From positions 248,001-312,000 of the forward strand of contig NZ_NEQV01000005.1 in the NCBI RefSeq assembly GCF_002799245.1: a DNA stretch of 64,000 nt, given 5' to 3'. Below are positions 38,417 to 46,789 of this stretch, piece after piece; within the stretch, counting starts at the first letter, position 1, and the number at the start of each line of letters is the position of its first letter. Position numbers and translations under genes: made by a program. The notes beneath the pieces are model-generated. The model was given only the letters and a program-made list of their open reading frames with translations. It had not been told where the DNA came from and searched no databases. This stretch comes from Stenotrophomonas maltophilia. GTDB lineage: Bacteria; Pseudomonadota; Gammaproteobacteria; Xanthomonadales; Xanthomonadaceae.

Positions 38417-39694
38417 ATGCAAATGCAGCCAGAAAAGGGAAAAAGTTGCGCGCCCAAGCTGCGGTTCCCCAAGTTTGTGGATGCAGTGGAGTGGAAACTC
38501 GTCCCGCTAAACAAGCTGGCGAAACGTTGCGCCCAGAAAAATCGGGGTGGCGCAATAACGCGAGTCCTAACGAACTCAGCGGAATACGGCGTAGTTGATC
38601 AACGCGATTACTTTGACAGGGATATCGCCACGCAAGGAAACTTGGAAAGTTACTACGTTGTAGCGAAGGGTGACTACGTATACAATCCTAGAATATCTGC
38701 GCGTGCGCCAGTGGGGCCAATTTCAAAGAATAATGTCGCAACCGGCGTTATGTCGCCCTTGTACTCCGTATTTAGGTTTGGCGAGGTTAATAATGACTTC
38801 TACGCCTATTATTTTAAAACCACGGGTTGGCATCAATATATGCGCCAGGCATCCAGTACCGGGGCTCGGCACGACAGAATGGCCATTTCAAATGATGATT
38901 TCATGGCCATGCCTCTTCCTGTATCAACGCCGGAAGAGCAACAGAACATTGCTGACTGCATCGCCTCGCTCGATGAGTGCCTCACCCTGGAATCGAAAAA
39001 GCTCGGTGAGCTAAAGGCTCATAAGAATGGATTGATGCAGCGACTTTTTCCCATCTACGGCGAAACACTGCCGGAGCTGCGATTCCCCGAATTTGTTGGT
39101 GCGGGTGAGTGGAAAAAAATGCAGCTTGAAGATATTGCCACCTTCCATAAAGGAAAAGGCATTGCAAAGGTCGACATTGATCCTAACGGGGCAAGGCAAT
39201 GCATTCGCTACGGCGAGCTTTATACGTCCTATGGTGAAGTTATTGATGAGGTTGTTTCAAGAACAAATGTTCAATCCGCTGAGTCATTTCTAAGTCGCCG
39301 TAACGACGTTCTGATTCCGTCGTCAGGCGAGACCAAGCAGGACATCGCAAAGGCATCCTGCGTGCTGGTTGACGATGTTGCTTTAGGTGGGGATTTAAAT
39401 GTTCTTAGATCAACCGAGGACGGCATTTTCTTGAGTTATTTGCTGAATGGTTCCTGCAGTAGGGAGATTGCAAGAATTGCGCAGGGTGACGCTGTTGTTC
39501 ATTTGTACGCGAGCCAGTTGAAGCTGCTTACTGTTGCAATTCCAGAATTGAAGGAGCAAAAGAAAATCGCTGATTGCCTTGTTTCCTTTGACAATCTGAT
39601 CGCCAGCCAGGCGCAAAAGATCACTGCGCTCAAGTGCCATAAGATCGCACTAATGCAGAAGATTTTTCCAGCGGTGAGTGAGGTGCATGAATGA
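38417..39694 (+). CDS. hsdS: Type I restriction-modification specificity subunit S
   Basis: A subunit of 425 aa with two target recognition domains. Each is introduced by a similar P-x-LRFP-x-F-V-x-A-x-EWK segment (near residues 14-28 and about 225), and each is followed by a coiled-coil conserved region (PEEQQNIADCIASLDECLTLESKKL and KEQKKIADCLVSFDNLIASQ). The sequence recognised cannot be read. Several starts are possible: GTG 38390, ATG 38396, 38417 or 38423; AGAGGAAGG at 38407-38415 favours the last two. It overlaps the next gene by 4 nt. Confidence 0.92.
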   Translation: MQMQPEKGKSCAPKLRFPKFVDAVEWKLVPLNKLAKRCAQKNRGGAITRVLTNSAEYGVVDQRDYFDRDIATQGNLESYYVVAKGDYVYNPRISARAPVGPISKNNVATGVMSPLYSVFRFGEVNNDFYAYYFKTTGWHQYMRQASSTGARHDRMAISNDDFMAMPLPVSTPEEQQNIADCIASLDECLTLESKKLGELKAHKNGLMQRLFPIYGETLPELRFPEFVGAGEWKKMQLEDIATFHKGKGIAKVDIDPNGARQCIRYGELYTSYGEVIDEVVSRTNVQSAESFLSRRNDVLIPSSGETKQDIAKASCVLVDDVALGGDLNVLRSTEDGIFLSYLLNGSCSREIARIAQGDAVVHLYASQLKLLTVAIPELKEQKKIADCLVSFDNLIASQAQKITALKCHKIALMQKIFPAVSEVHE

Positions 39695-40821
39695 GCGCCA
39701 CCTTAGCCAGCATGAATGATCTGGCCACGCATCTGCGTACTGAGTTGGATGAGAAGAAGTTTGTACTGCTCTACGCCTACAACGGCACCGGAAAGACCCG
39801 GCTGTCGATGGCATTCAAGGACATCGGCAAGCAAGGCGAAGGAGAGGACGCTATGCGTGACACGCTCTACTTCAACGCGTTTACCGAGGATTTATTTACT
39901 TGGGACAATGACTTGGAAGGCGACAGCGCACGCGCGCTAAAGATGAACGCGACCTCCCGTTTCTTTGCGGGGCTGGATGCCCTGGAGATGGAAAACCGCA
40001 TTCGCCCCTTCCTCCATCGGTATGCCGATTTTGATTTCACCATCGACTACAGCGATTGGTCGATCCACTTCTCGCGCGATATTCAAGTGGGTGAGACCAC
40101 GCGGACCATTGACAATATCAAGGTGTCGCGCGGCGAGGAGAGCCTGTTTATCTGGTGCTTCTTTCTGGCCATCGTTCAACTTGCAATGGATGGTGCGGAA
40201 GCCTATCAGTGGGTCAAGTATATCTACATCGATGATCCAATTACCTCGCTGGATGAGCATAATGCAATTGCAGTGGGGAATCACTTGGCTCAGTTCCTGA
40301 AGCGAAAAGATCACGCCATAAGAACGGTTATTTCATCGCATCACACTCTTTTTTTTAACGTGCTTTGGAATGAGTTGCGGGAAATTGACCGTAAGAAGTT
40401 TGCGCCCCATTTTCTGTCTCACACCCGCAAGACTGGCCAGTATCACCTTTCTTACACCGGTGACACGCCTTTCTTTCATCACCTGACGCTGTTGCAGGAA
40501 ATTTGGCGAGCAAATGAAGTAGGCGAAATTTACACGCACCACTTTAACGCCTTGCGCAGCCTTCTGGAAAAATCATCCATCTTCCACGGTCACAAGAAAT
40601 TCACCGTATGCATCAAACAGCAGGATGACGACCCGGACGACACCATGTACGGGAGGCTCGTCAACATTCTGAGTCACGGTAATTACTCGTTTTATGATCC
40701 CGTGGAAATGCTGCCGGAAAACAAGGCGCACTTCGAAAAGATACTGGCAGACTTTCTGGAATTTTATCCCTTCAACCCGGAACTGATGCCCGCTACGCAA
40801 GAACAGGAAGCTACACCATGA
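39691..40821 (+). CDS. PrrC-like anticodon nuclease candidate embedded in the type I RM operon
   Basis: A 376-aa protein, near the 396 aa of E. coli PrrC. An ABC-type ATPase core is visible: Walker A AYNGTGKT at 29-36, signature-like VSRGEES at ~145-151, Walker B plus D-loop YIYIDDPITSLDEHN at 177-191, and a switch-like ISSHH at 214-218. The C-terminal part has R289-x3-E293, the same spacing as PrrC R320/E324, and R322-x6-H329, a HEPN-type motif; H329 is 36 residues after the Glu (32 in PrrC). PrrC cuts tRNA anticodon loops when phage inhibits the associated type I enzyme. The gene sits between hsdS and hsdM with 4-nt overlaps on both sides. Confidence 0.72.
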   Translation: MSATLASMNDLATHLRTELDEKKFVLLYAYNGTGKTRLSMAFKDIGKQGEGEDAMRDTLYFNAFTEDLFTWDNDLEGDSARALKMNATSRFFAGLDALEMENRIRPFLHRYADFDFTIDYSDWSIHFSRDIQVGETTRTIDNIKVSRGEESLFIWCFFLAIVQLAMDGAEAYQWVKYIYIDDPITSLDEHNAIAVGNHLAQFLKRKDHAIRTVISSHHTLFFNVLWNELREIDRKKFAPHFLSHTRKTGQYHLSYTGDTPFFHHLTLLQEIWRANEVGEIYTHHFNALRSLLEKSSIFHGHKKFTVCIKQQDDDPDDTMYGRLVNILSHGNYSFYDPVEMLPENKAHFEKILADFLEFYPFNPELMPATQEQEATP

Positions 40822-42425
40822 CCGAACAAGACCAAAAGCAACTGGGCACCACCTTGTGGGGGATTGCCGACTCCTTGCGCGGGGCAATGAATGCGGACGA
40901 CTTCCGCGATTACATGCTCTCCTTCCTGTTCCTGCGCTATCTGTCCGACAATTACGAGGCGGCGGCACAGAAGGAACTTGGATCTGATTATCCGAAGTTG
41001 AGCGAGGATGATCGTCGTGCACCGTTATCCGTGTGGTATGCGCAAAACTCGGAGGATTTAGCGGAATTTGAAAAGCAGATGCGCCGCAAGGTGCATTACG
41101 TAATTCAACCCGCCTACTTGTGGAGCAGCATTGCCGAGATGGCGCGCACGCAAGACGGTGAGCTGCTGCGCACCCTGCAAAAAGGCTTTGATTACATCGA
41201 GAACGAATCCTTCGCCAGCACCTTCAGCGGCCTGTTTTCGGAGATCGACCTGAATTCGGAAAAGCTGGGCAAAGGCTACACCGCGCAGAACGCTAAGCTT
41301 TGCACGGTGATCAAGGCGATTGCCGATGGATTGGAGAAATTCTCGACCGACAAGGACACGCTGGGCGATGCGTATGAATACCTGATCGGTCAGTTTGCAG
41401 CGGGTAGTGGTAAGAAGGCCGGCGAGTTTTATACGCCGCAGCAGATCTCCAGCATCCTCTCGGGAATTGTCACGTTGGACAGTCAGGAACCCGCCACCGG
41501 CCAAAGGAAGCATCTGGAAAGCGTGTTCGACTTGGCCTGTGGTTCTGGTTCTCTTTTGCTAAACGTGCGCCACCGTATGGGGCCGCACGGTATCGGCAAA
41601 ATCGTTGGTCAAGAAAAGAACATTACCACCTACAACTTGGCGCGCATGAACATGCTGCTGCACGGGGTGAAGGATTCTGAGTTCGAGATCTATCACGGGG
41701 ATACGCTCACAAACGAATGGGATGCGTTGCGGGAAATGAACCCGGCCAAGCAGCCAAGGTTTGATGCGGTGGTCGCGAACCCGCCGTTTAGCTACCGCTG
41801 GGAGCAGACCGAGGCGCTTGGTGAGGATATGCGCTTCAAGAATTACGGTCTGGCTCCAAAGTCAGCTGCGGATTTCGCTTTCTTGCTGCACGGCTTCCAC
41901 TACCTGAAGCAAGACGGCGTGATGGCCATCATCCTGCCTCACGGCGTGCTTTTCCGTGGTGGTGCAGAGGAGCGCATTCGTACCAAACTGCTGAGGGATG
42001 GCCATATCGATACGGTGATCGGCCTGCCCGCCAATTTGTTTTTCTCCACCGGCATTCCAGTGTGCATTCTTGTGCTTAAGAAGTGCAAAAAGCCCGATGA
42101 CGTGCTGTTCATCAACGCGGCCAAACACTTTGAACCTGGCAAGCGGCAAAACCGACTGCTACCCGAGCACATCGACAAGATTCTCGATACATACCAGCAC
42201 CGCCGCGAAGAGGACCGCTACTCGATGCGCGTGTCGATGGAGCGTATCGAGAAGGAAGGCTATAACCTGAACATCTCGCGCTACGTGAGCACGACGGAGG
42301 CCGAGGAGGAGGTCGACCTCACTGCGGTGAATTCGGAGCTGGTTTCGCTGGAAGAGAAGATCAAGGTAGCCACCAAGCGGCACAACGAGTTCCTTAAGGA
42401 ACTTGGATTGCCAACGCTGCCCTAA
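40818..42425 (+). CDS. hsdM: Type I restriction-modification DNA methyltransferase subunit M
   Basis: A 535-aa adenine-N6 methyltransferase subunit. An N-terminal helical HsdM domain (LWGIADSLRGAMNADDFRDYMLSFLFLRYL) precedes the SAM motif FDLACGSGSLLL (about 238-249) and the catalytic NPPF at residues 321-324. It methylates host recognition sites in complex with HsdS. The ATG overlaps the stop of the PrrC-like gene (ATGA). It is the last gene of the operon. Confidence 0.95.
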   Translation: MTEQDQKQLGTTLWGIADSLRGAMNADDFRDYMLSFLFLRYLSDNYEAAAQKELGSDYPKLSEDDRRAPLSVWYAQNSEDLAEFEKQMRRKVHYVIQPAYLWSSIAEMARTQDGELLRTLQKGFDYIENESFASTFSGLFSEIDLNSEKLGKGYTAQNAKLCTVIKAIADGLEKFSTDKDTLGDAYEYLIGQFAAGSGKKAGEFYTPQQISSILSGIVTLDSQEPATGQRKHLESVFDLACGSGSLLLNVRHRMGPHGIGKIVGQEKNITTYNLARMNMLLHGVKDSEFEIYHGDTLTNEWDALREMNPAKQPRFDAVVANPPFSYRWEQTEALGEDMRFKNYGLAPKSAADFAFLLHGFHYLKQDGVMAIILPHGVLFRGGAEERIRTKLLRDGHIDTVIGLPANLFFSTGIPVCILVLKKCKKPDDVLFINAAKHFEPGKRQNRLLPEHIDKILDTYQHRREEDRYSMRVSMERIEKEGYNLNISRYVSTTEAEEEVDLTAVNSELVSLEEKIKVATKRHNEFLKELGLPTLP

Positions 42426-42921
42426 CGAGCCCTCGCTGAATTAGCAGGGAGCAAGTTGAACGGCGTTTAATCTGGGACGGTGGTCACGGCCTGCGTGGAA
42501 GATCGCCCTGAAGAAGAATTAAGTGTGGGGCGAATCTGCTCCGTGGACCATGCTGTCCCAGGTTCGCCATTCGCTCATCTCTAGCGCCTTCGACCGGGCT
42601 TCCAGCTTCGGGCCAGCGAGCTTGGGCTTAAGTTCGGTTTTTACACTGTGACAGCCAATGTCGTGTCTAGCCGTCTATCCTGATCTCATCGCCATAGCCG
42701 CGACCGTTGTCCGATACCGTGCACCCTCAAGGCGCGAGCGTAGTGAACCATTCGTTTCCTGCTTAGGTGCTACTTTTTCCGAGGGAGACATCGATGATGA
42801 TCCCAGATGCGGCCTATACCACTTCATTAGACGCATGACCTGAGAAAAATATGGTGGGTCATTACATGTTTCGGAATGAGTCTATAGTTGCCACAAACTA
42901 CGCGACGCGAAGGCGAATTTG
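42426..42921. other. 496-nt gap between hsdM and mrr
   Basis: I see no convincing gene, only short open frames without coding character. The right end has a possible mrr promoter: TATAGT at 42883-42888 with the weak upstream hexamer TTACAT at 42862-42867, an unusually short 15-nt spacer. Base composition is lower in GC than the core genome and continues the island. Confidence 0.4.
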
Positions 42922-43842
42922 ATGATTCCAACTTACGACAAGTTCATTGATCCGGTGTTGCGCTTCCTCGAGGGACATCTTGGAGGCGTTCCTGCTGCCG
43001 CGGCATATGATGCTGCGGCCAGAGTCTTGGGGCTGACTGAGGAGCAGAAGCTCCGGGTGTTGGATAGCGGTGCGCAGGTCTACAAGAATCGTGCTGCTTG
43101 GGCGCATGATCGGCTGAAGCGCGCGGGCCTTTCGTCTAGCCCGAGGCGCGGCATCTGGCAGTTGACGGAGGCCGGGAGAAGTTACGTTGGCGATCATCCG
43201 TTCCCGCTGGACGATGAGGAGGTTGGGAGAATTGCAAATGGCTACCTCGCGGTTAAGCTTCGATCTTCGGTAGATGCTGCAGTGCTGGATGCTCCTGACT
43301 CCACTGAGTTAGCTCATGGATCGCCCGTTTTGAGCCCCGATGATCGACTTGATAGTGCGCTTTCTGAGCTGAAGTCGGCGACAGCGGTGGAGCTTCTGGA
43401 CTGCCTGCTGCGTGTTTCTCCTGGGCGGTTTGAAATCATCGTTCTTGATATCCTGCATCGATTGGGATACGGGACGAGTCGCTCAGATTTACTACGCGTA
43501 GGCGGAGCTGGAGATGGTGGAATTGACGGCGTGATCTCGCTGGATAAGCTCGGGTTGGACAAAGTCTACGTGCAAGCGAAGCGCTGGAAGAGTACGGTTG
43601 GCAGGCCCGAGCTTCAAGCTTTCTATGGGGCGCTCGCCGGACAGAAGGCCAAACGCGGAGTTTTCATAACCACGTCTGGCTTCACGCCTCAGGCTGTTGA
43701 CTTTGTTGGCTCTGTTGAGGGCATTGTGATCGTCGATGGAGATCGATTGGTTGGTCTCATGATCGACAATGAGGTAGGTGTGAGCTCGCGTATTCTTCGG
43801 GTCCCGTCCGTGGATAGCGATTATTTCGACGAAGATGCTTGA
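42922..43842 (+). CDS. Mrr-type type IV restriction endonuclease
   Basis: A 306-aa protein. The N-terminal ~95 residues are a winged-helix Mrr_N domain (MIPTYDKFIDPVLRFLEGH...IWQLTEAGRSYV). The C-terminal Mrr_cat domain has FEIIVLDILHRLGYG, GDGGIDGVI (D202) and VYVQAKRW (Q218-x-K220), the restriction-fold catalytic set. Such enzymes cut methylated DNA; whether it tolerates methylation by the adjacent HsdM is an open question. The ATG at 42922 is preferred over the TTG one codon before. It lies 496 nt downstream of hsdM, so it has its own promoter. Confidence 0.9.
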   Translation: MIPTYDKFIDPVLRFLEGHLGGVPAAAAYDAAARVLGLTEEQKLRVLDSGAQVYKNRAAWAHDRLKRAGLSSSPRRGIWQLTEAGRSYVGDHPFPLDDEEVGRIANGYLAVKLRSSVDAAVLDAPDSTELAHGSPVLSPDDRLDSALSELKSATAVELLDCLLRVSPGRFEIIVLDILHRLGYGTSRSDLLRVGGAGDGGIDGVISLDKLGLDKVYVQAKRWKSTVGRPELQAFYGALAGQKAKRGVFITTSGFTPQAVDFVGSVEGIVIVDGDRLVGLMIDNEVGVSSRILRVPSVDSDYFDEDA

Positions 43843-43923
43843 TTTGCATTCAGGGGACGCTTTCGAGGAAACAGACGCGAGTCCTGTTTGGGCTGGTTTC
43901 AGGCCTTGTGAGCGGATGCCGCC

Positions 43924-44280
43924 TCACTCCGGCCTAACCTCCCGGCAAGCCCACTCAACCAACCCCCGGCAAGCCAGAAACAGCCCATCCACCACCCCCT
44001 CATCCAAATGCCTCTCCGGCTCCGCTGCCACGCGGCAGCGGTCCGCCGCGTGCAATAGCTCCAACACCGTCAGCGCCCCGACCAACGCGCGCTCGGTTCT
44101 CGCCAGGCTCACGCGGCGGCCGGGGGATAGATCGGTTTCCGGCCACGGCTGCCCATCCGCCCCCTCGCAACCGCGCATGCGCTTGAGGATGCCGAGCAGG
44201 AAGCTCAGGTCGGGCAGGGGAGTGTCGTCGTTGATAGGCTCAACAACGGTGTACCAGGAGAAGGTGTCGGATTCGTTCAT
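43924..44280 (-). CDS. Uncharacterised 118-aa protein downstream of a structured leader
   Basis: The 118-aa product starts MNESDTFSWYTVVEPINDD and has a mostly helical C-terminal half (RTERALVGALTVLELLHAADRCRV and GVVDGLFLACRGLVEWACREV). No known domain is recognised, and no signal peptide or membrane helix is seen. The frame remains open 53 codons upstream, but that stretch is full of hairpins and looks like leader RNA, so the ATG at 44280 is taken. GC content is back to the core level, so it may not belong to the defence island. Confidence 0.65.
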   Translation of the reverse strand: MNESDTFSWYTVVEPINDDTPLPDLSFLLGILKRMRGCEGADGQPWPETDLSPGRRVSLARTERALVGALTVLELLHAADRCRVAAEPERHLDEGVVDGLFLACRGLVEWACREVRPE

Positions 44281-44540
44281 GGCGTCGGTTTCCTTGGCTG
44301 TGCTTAACAGCGCCACCGCCTGAGCGGGGTGGCGGACGATGCGTGGCTGCAAACCGGTTGATGCAGCGCAATAGGCCGGTGAGTCCGAAGACTCCCACGC
44401 ACCGCCCGCCATAAAGGCCGACGGATTGCCCGCCGGCACCGGTTAAGGACGGTGCCGACGGGCAAGCGTAAACAACTTGCGCGTGCATCAAACGGGTTTG
44501 CAGACCCGCTGCCACCCTTTTTCGGTGGCGCGCCATGGTG
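44281..44540 (-). ncRNA. Candidate structured leader RNA upstream of the 118-aa protein
   Basis: On the minus strand this stretch can form a series of hairpins: CCACC-GAAAAAGG-GTGG style at 44511-44529, CGGGT/ACCCG at 44493-44508, a 16-bp stem with 8-nt loop at 44426-44465, and a GAGTC-TTCG-GACTC hairpin with a cUUCGg tetraloop at 44381-44394, then a CCGCC/GGCGG stem near 44313-44335. In the 16-bp stem the one non-standard pair is a U-G wobble in minus-strand RNA but a C-A mismatch in plus-strand RNA, so the fold belongs to the minus strand. No known RNA family was recognised. Confidence 0.5.
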
Positions 44541-44625
44541 TTTACGCCGCCGCTTCAAATGCTAATAGAAGTTTGCGAAGGAATCGCGAAATTCGAGAGC
44601 GAAGAACTATTGTGGCACGCGCCAT

Positions 44626-44823
44626 TCATGCGGCACGCGTCATCACCAGACGTATTTGCTCAGCTTGTCTGTCGATTGCGATTCGCAATGACGCAACCGC
44701 CCGCGCTACAAGCGAATAGCGCGATGCCATTCTTTGCAACAGTTCCTCGTCAGCACCGGGTGGCAAAGGCGCCCGATCAGCCACACCCCCCAAAAACCGG
44801 TTCAAACCCGACACCGCCAGCAA
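44626..44823 (-). CDS. Possible small protein between the LysR gene and the structured leader
   Basis: A frame of 65 codons starts at TTG 44823 (GAGG about 10 nt upstream), or at GTG 44814, or at TTG 44838 overlapping the LysR stop. The product (…SGLNRFLGGVADRAPLPPG…RMASRYSLVARAVASL…) has a balanced composition and a helical C-terminus. Third codon positions are only moderately GC-rich. It is not recognised. It reads towards the structured leader and the 118-aa gene, in the same direction. Confidence 0.4.
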   Translation of the reverse strand: MLAVSGLNRFLGGVADRAPLPPGADEELLQRMASRYSLVARAVASLRIAIDRQAEQIRLVMTRAA

Positions 44824-44834
44824 GCAAGGCGGCC

Positions 44835-45758
44835 TCAACCAGCACCATCCCCAACCACCGCTGCATTCCCCACCAACAACTCAATCATCGCCCTTGCCGC
44901 CGCCGACTGCCGCCGATGCGGCGCATAGATCACCGAGAACGGTCGCGATCGTCCTCGCAACTGCGGCAGCACCTCCACCAGCTCCCCACGCATCAACCGC
45001 TCACGCACGATGAACTCATAACTCTGGCAGATGCCGATGCCCTGTTCGGCCAGCGACACCACACCCAGCACATCGTCGGAGGTCTCGATGGACGAGCGCG
45101 GCAGCCAGTCCACATCCCGGCCACCATCCCGGAACACCCACGGCGCCAGCCGCCCGGTACGCGGCATCACGAACGGCAGGCACAGGTGCTGCTGCAGGTC
45201 GTCCAGCGTCTGCGGTGTGCCGCGGCGTTGCAGGTAGTCCGGCGCGGCCACCAGCAGCAGTGGGGCATCTTCCAGCGTGCGTGCCACCAGCCCGCTCTCC
45301 GGCAGCTGGCCCAGGCGGATGGCAAGGTCGAAGCCTTCGGCCACCAGGTCCACGTTGCGGTTGGTGATGTTCAGTTCCACCTGCACCTGCGGGTGCTGCT
45401 GCGCAAAGCGCGCCAGCACGGGCGGCAGCCGGTAGTGGCCATAGGTGGTCGGCACGCTCAGGCGCACGCGGCCGGCCAGCGCACCGTCCTGGGCCAGTAC
45501 GTCGCGCTCGGCGTCGTCCAGCAGGCCGAAGGCGGTGCGCACCTGTTCGCGATAGAGCCGCCCGGCGTCGGTCAGGCCCACGCGGCGGGTGGTCCGCTGC
45601 AGCAGCTGCCGGCCCAGCCGCGCTTCCAGGCGGGTGACCGCACGGCTCAGCACCGAGGGCGTGGTGGACAGCGCCACCGCGCCGGCCGTGAACGAGCCGT
45701 GCTCGACCACCGCCAGGAACACCTCCACATCGCCCAGGTAGTCGAACTTGCGGCTCAT
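44835..45758 (-). CDS. LysR family transcriptional regulator
   Basis: A 307-aa LysR regulator. The N-terminal HTH (VEVFLAVVEHGSFTAGAVALSTTPSVLSRAVTRLEARLG) is followed by the periplasmic-binding-like effector domain (GRVRLSVPTTYGHYRLPPVL...GIGICQSYEF). It is divergent from the exported DJ-1/PfpI-like gene with 96 nt between, and an inverted repeat of LysR-box type lies in that gap, so the neighbour is the likely target. Confidence 0.92.
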   Translation of the reverse strand: MSRKFDYLGDVEVFLAVVEHGSFTAGAVALSTTPSVLSRAVTRLEARLGRQLLQRTTRRVGLTDAGRLYREQVRTAFGLLDDAERDVLAQDGALAGRVRLSVPTTYGHYRLPPVLARFAQQHPQVQVELNITNRNVDLVAEGFDLAIRLGQLPESGLVARTLEDAPLLLVAAPDYLQRRGTPQTLDDLQQHLCLPFVMPRTGRLAPWVFRDGGRDVDWLPRSSIETSDDVLGVVSLAEQGIGICQSYEFIVRERLMRGELVEVLPQLRGRSRPFSVIYAPHRRQSAAARAMIELLVGNAAVVGDGAG

Positions 45759-45797
45759 TTAGCTCTCCGGGGAACAGGTGTTTTGCGATGGGGCCAA

Positions 45798-45824
45798 TTT
45801 ATCGCCGCTAGGGCGATGAATAAA
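45798..45824. promoter_or_regulatory. Candidate LysR box between divergent genes
   Basis: TTTATCGCC-GCTAG-GGCGATGAATAAA is an imperfect inverted repeat containing CGCC/GGCG arms, centred between the LysR and DJ-1-like starts. Confidence 0.5.
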
Positions 45825-45854
45825 GTGGCGTCCATTCCCCGATAGGAGCTCCCC

Positions 45855-46694
45855 ATGAACCTGATGACCCGGCTGGCCACCGCACTGGCCCTCACCCTGG
45901 CCGCGACCGGCGCGCATGCCGCCAACGTGCTGGTGGTGCTGTCCGACGAAAACCATCTGGACCTGAAGGACGGCAAGGTGCTGTCCACCGGCTTCTATCT
46001 CAACGAGCTGATGCAGCCGGTCAAGCTGCTGCTGGACGCAGGCCACGAGGTGACCTTCGCAACGCCGCAGGGGCGGGCGCCGACGGTGGATGCGTCCTCG
46101 GTGGCGCAGGCCTACTTCGGTAACGATGCCGCGCAGCTGAAGCTGCACAAGGACCTGCTGGAGAAGCTGGCGCTGACCTCGCCGACGGCGTCGCCGGTGG
46201 TCAGCCTGGCGCGCGTCGAGCAGCAGGGCTACGCGCACTTCGACGCGGTCTACATCCCGGGCGGCCACGCGCCGATGCAGGACCTGCTGAAGAGCCCGGC
46301 GCTGGGCCGCTTGCTGGCCGACTTCCACCAGCACAACAAGACCACCGCGCTGGTCTGCCACGGGCCAATCGCGCTGCTGTCCACGCTGCCGGATGCGGAT
46401 GGTTTCGTGGCGACGCTGGAAGCCGGTGCGATGCCGGCCACGCCGAAGTGGATCTACAGCGGCTACCAGATGACGGTGATCAGCAACCAGGAAGAAGAGC
46501 AGGCCAAGCCGCTGCTGGGCGGCGGCGAGATGAAGTTCTACCCGCAGACTGCGCTGCAGCGGGCGGGTGCGCGCTTCAGCAGCAACGCCACGCCGTGGAC
46601 CGGGCATGTGGTGGTGGACCGCGAGTTGATTACCGGGCAGAACCCGGCTTCGGCGCTGGAGGTGGGGCAGCGGTTGGTGGAGCGGTTGAAGTAG
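45855..46694 (+). CDS. Exported DJ-1/PfpI superfamily protein (Hsp31-like)
   Basis: A 279-aa protein with a signal peptide (cleavage near GAHA|ANV, residue 22). The mature part is a class I glutamine-amidotransferase-like fold: [18 protein letters not shown], a conserved Glu region, [13 protein letters not shown] and the nucleophile elbow [11 protein letters not shown] with the reactive cysteine. Relatives include Hsp31 chaperone/glyoxalase III and secreted intracellular-protease-like proteins. The periplasmic location is unusual for the family. Probably regulated by the divergent LysR. GGAG lies about 7 nt before the ATG. Confidence 0.85.
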   Translation: MNLMTRLATALALTLAATGAHAANVLVVLSDENHLDLKDGKVLSTGFYLNELMQPVKLLLDAGHEVTFATPQGRAPTVDASSVAQAYFGNDAAQLKLHKDLLEKLALTSPTASPVVSLARVEQQGYAHFDAVYIPGGHAPMQDLLKSPALGRLLADFHQHNKTTALVCHGPIALLSTLPDADGFVATLEAGAMPATPKWIYSGYQMTVISNQEEEQAKPLLGGGEMKFYPQTALQRAGARFSSNATPWTGHVVVDRELITGQNPASALEVGQRLVERLK

Positions 46695-46727
46695 GGCGGG
46701 GCCTACAAGTTGGCTGTCAGCCGTGAG

Positions 46728-46751
46728 GGCCGAGGGGCCAGCTCCTCGGCC
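46728..46751. terminator. Hairpin after the DJ-1-like gene
   Basis: GGCCGAGG-GGCCAGCT-CCTCGGCC is an 8-bp stem in the gap before the convergent HAD gene. There is no T run, so it may be a weak terminator or mRNA end. Confidence 0.45.
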
Positions 46752-46789
46752 TGTCTATGGAAATGTCAACGTGGTCGTTACAGGAGGAA

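Noticed and set aside
34080-44840. Integrase, tRNA attachment site or flanking direct repeats for the defence island
   Set aside because: None was seen on either side; the island boundary is judged only from gene content and base composition.
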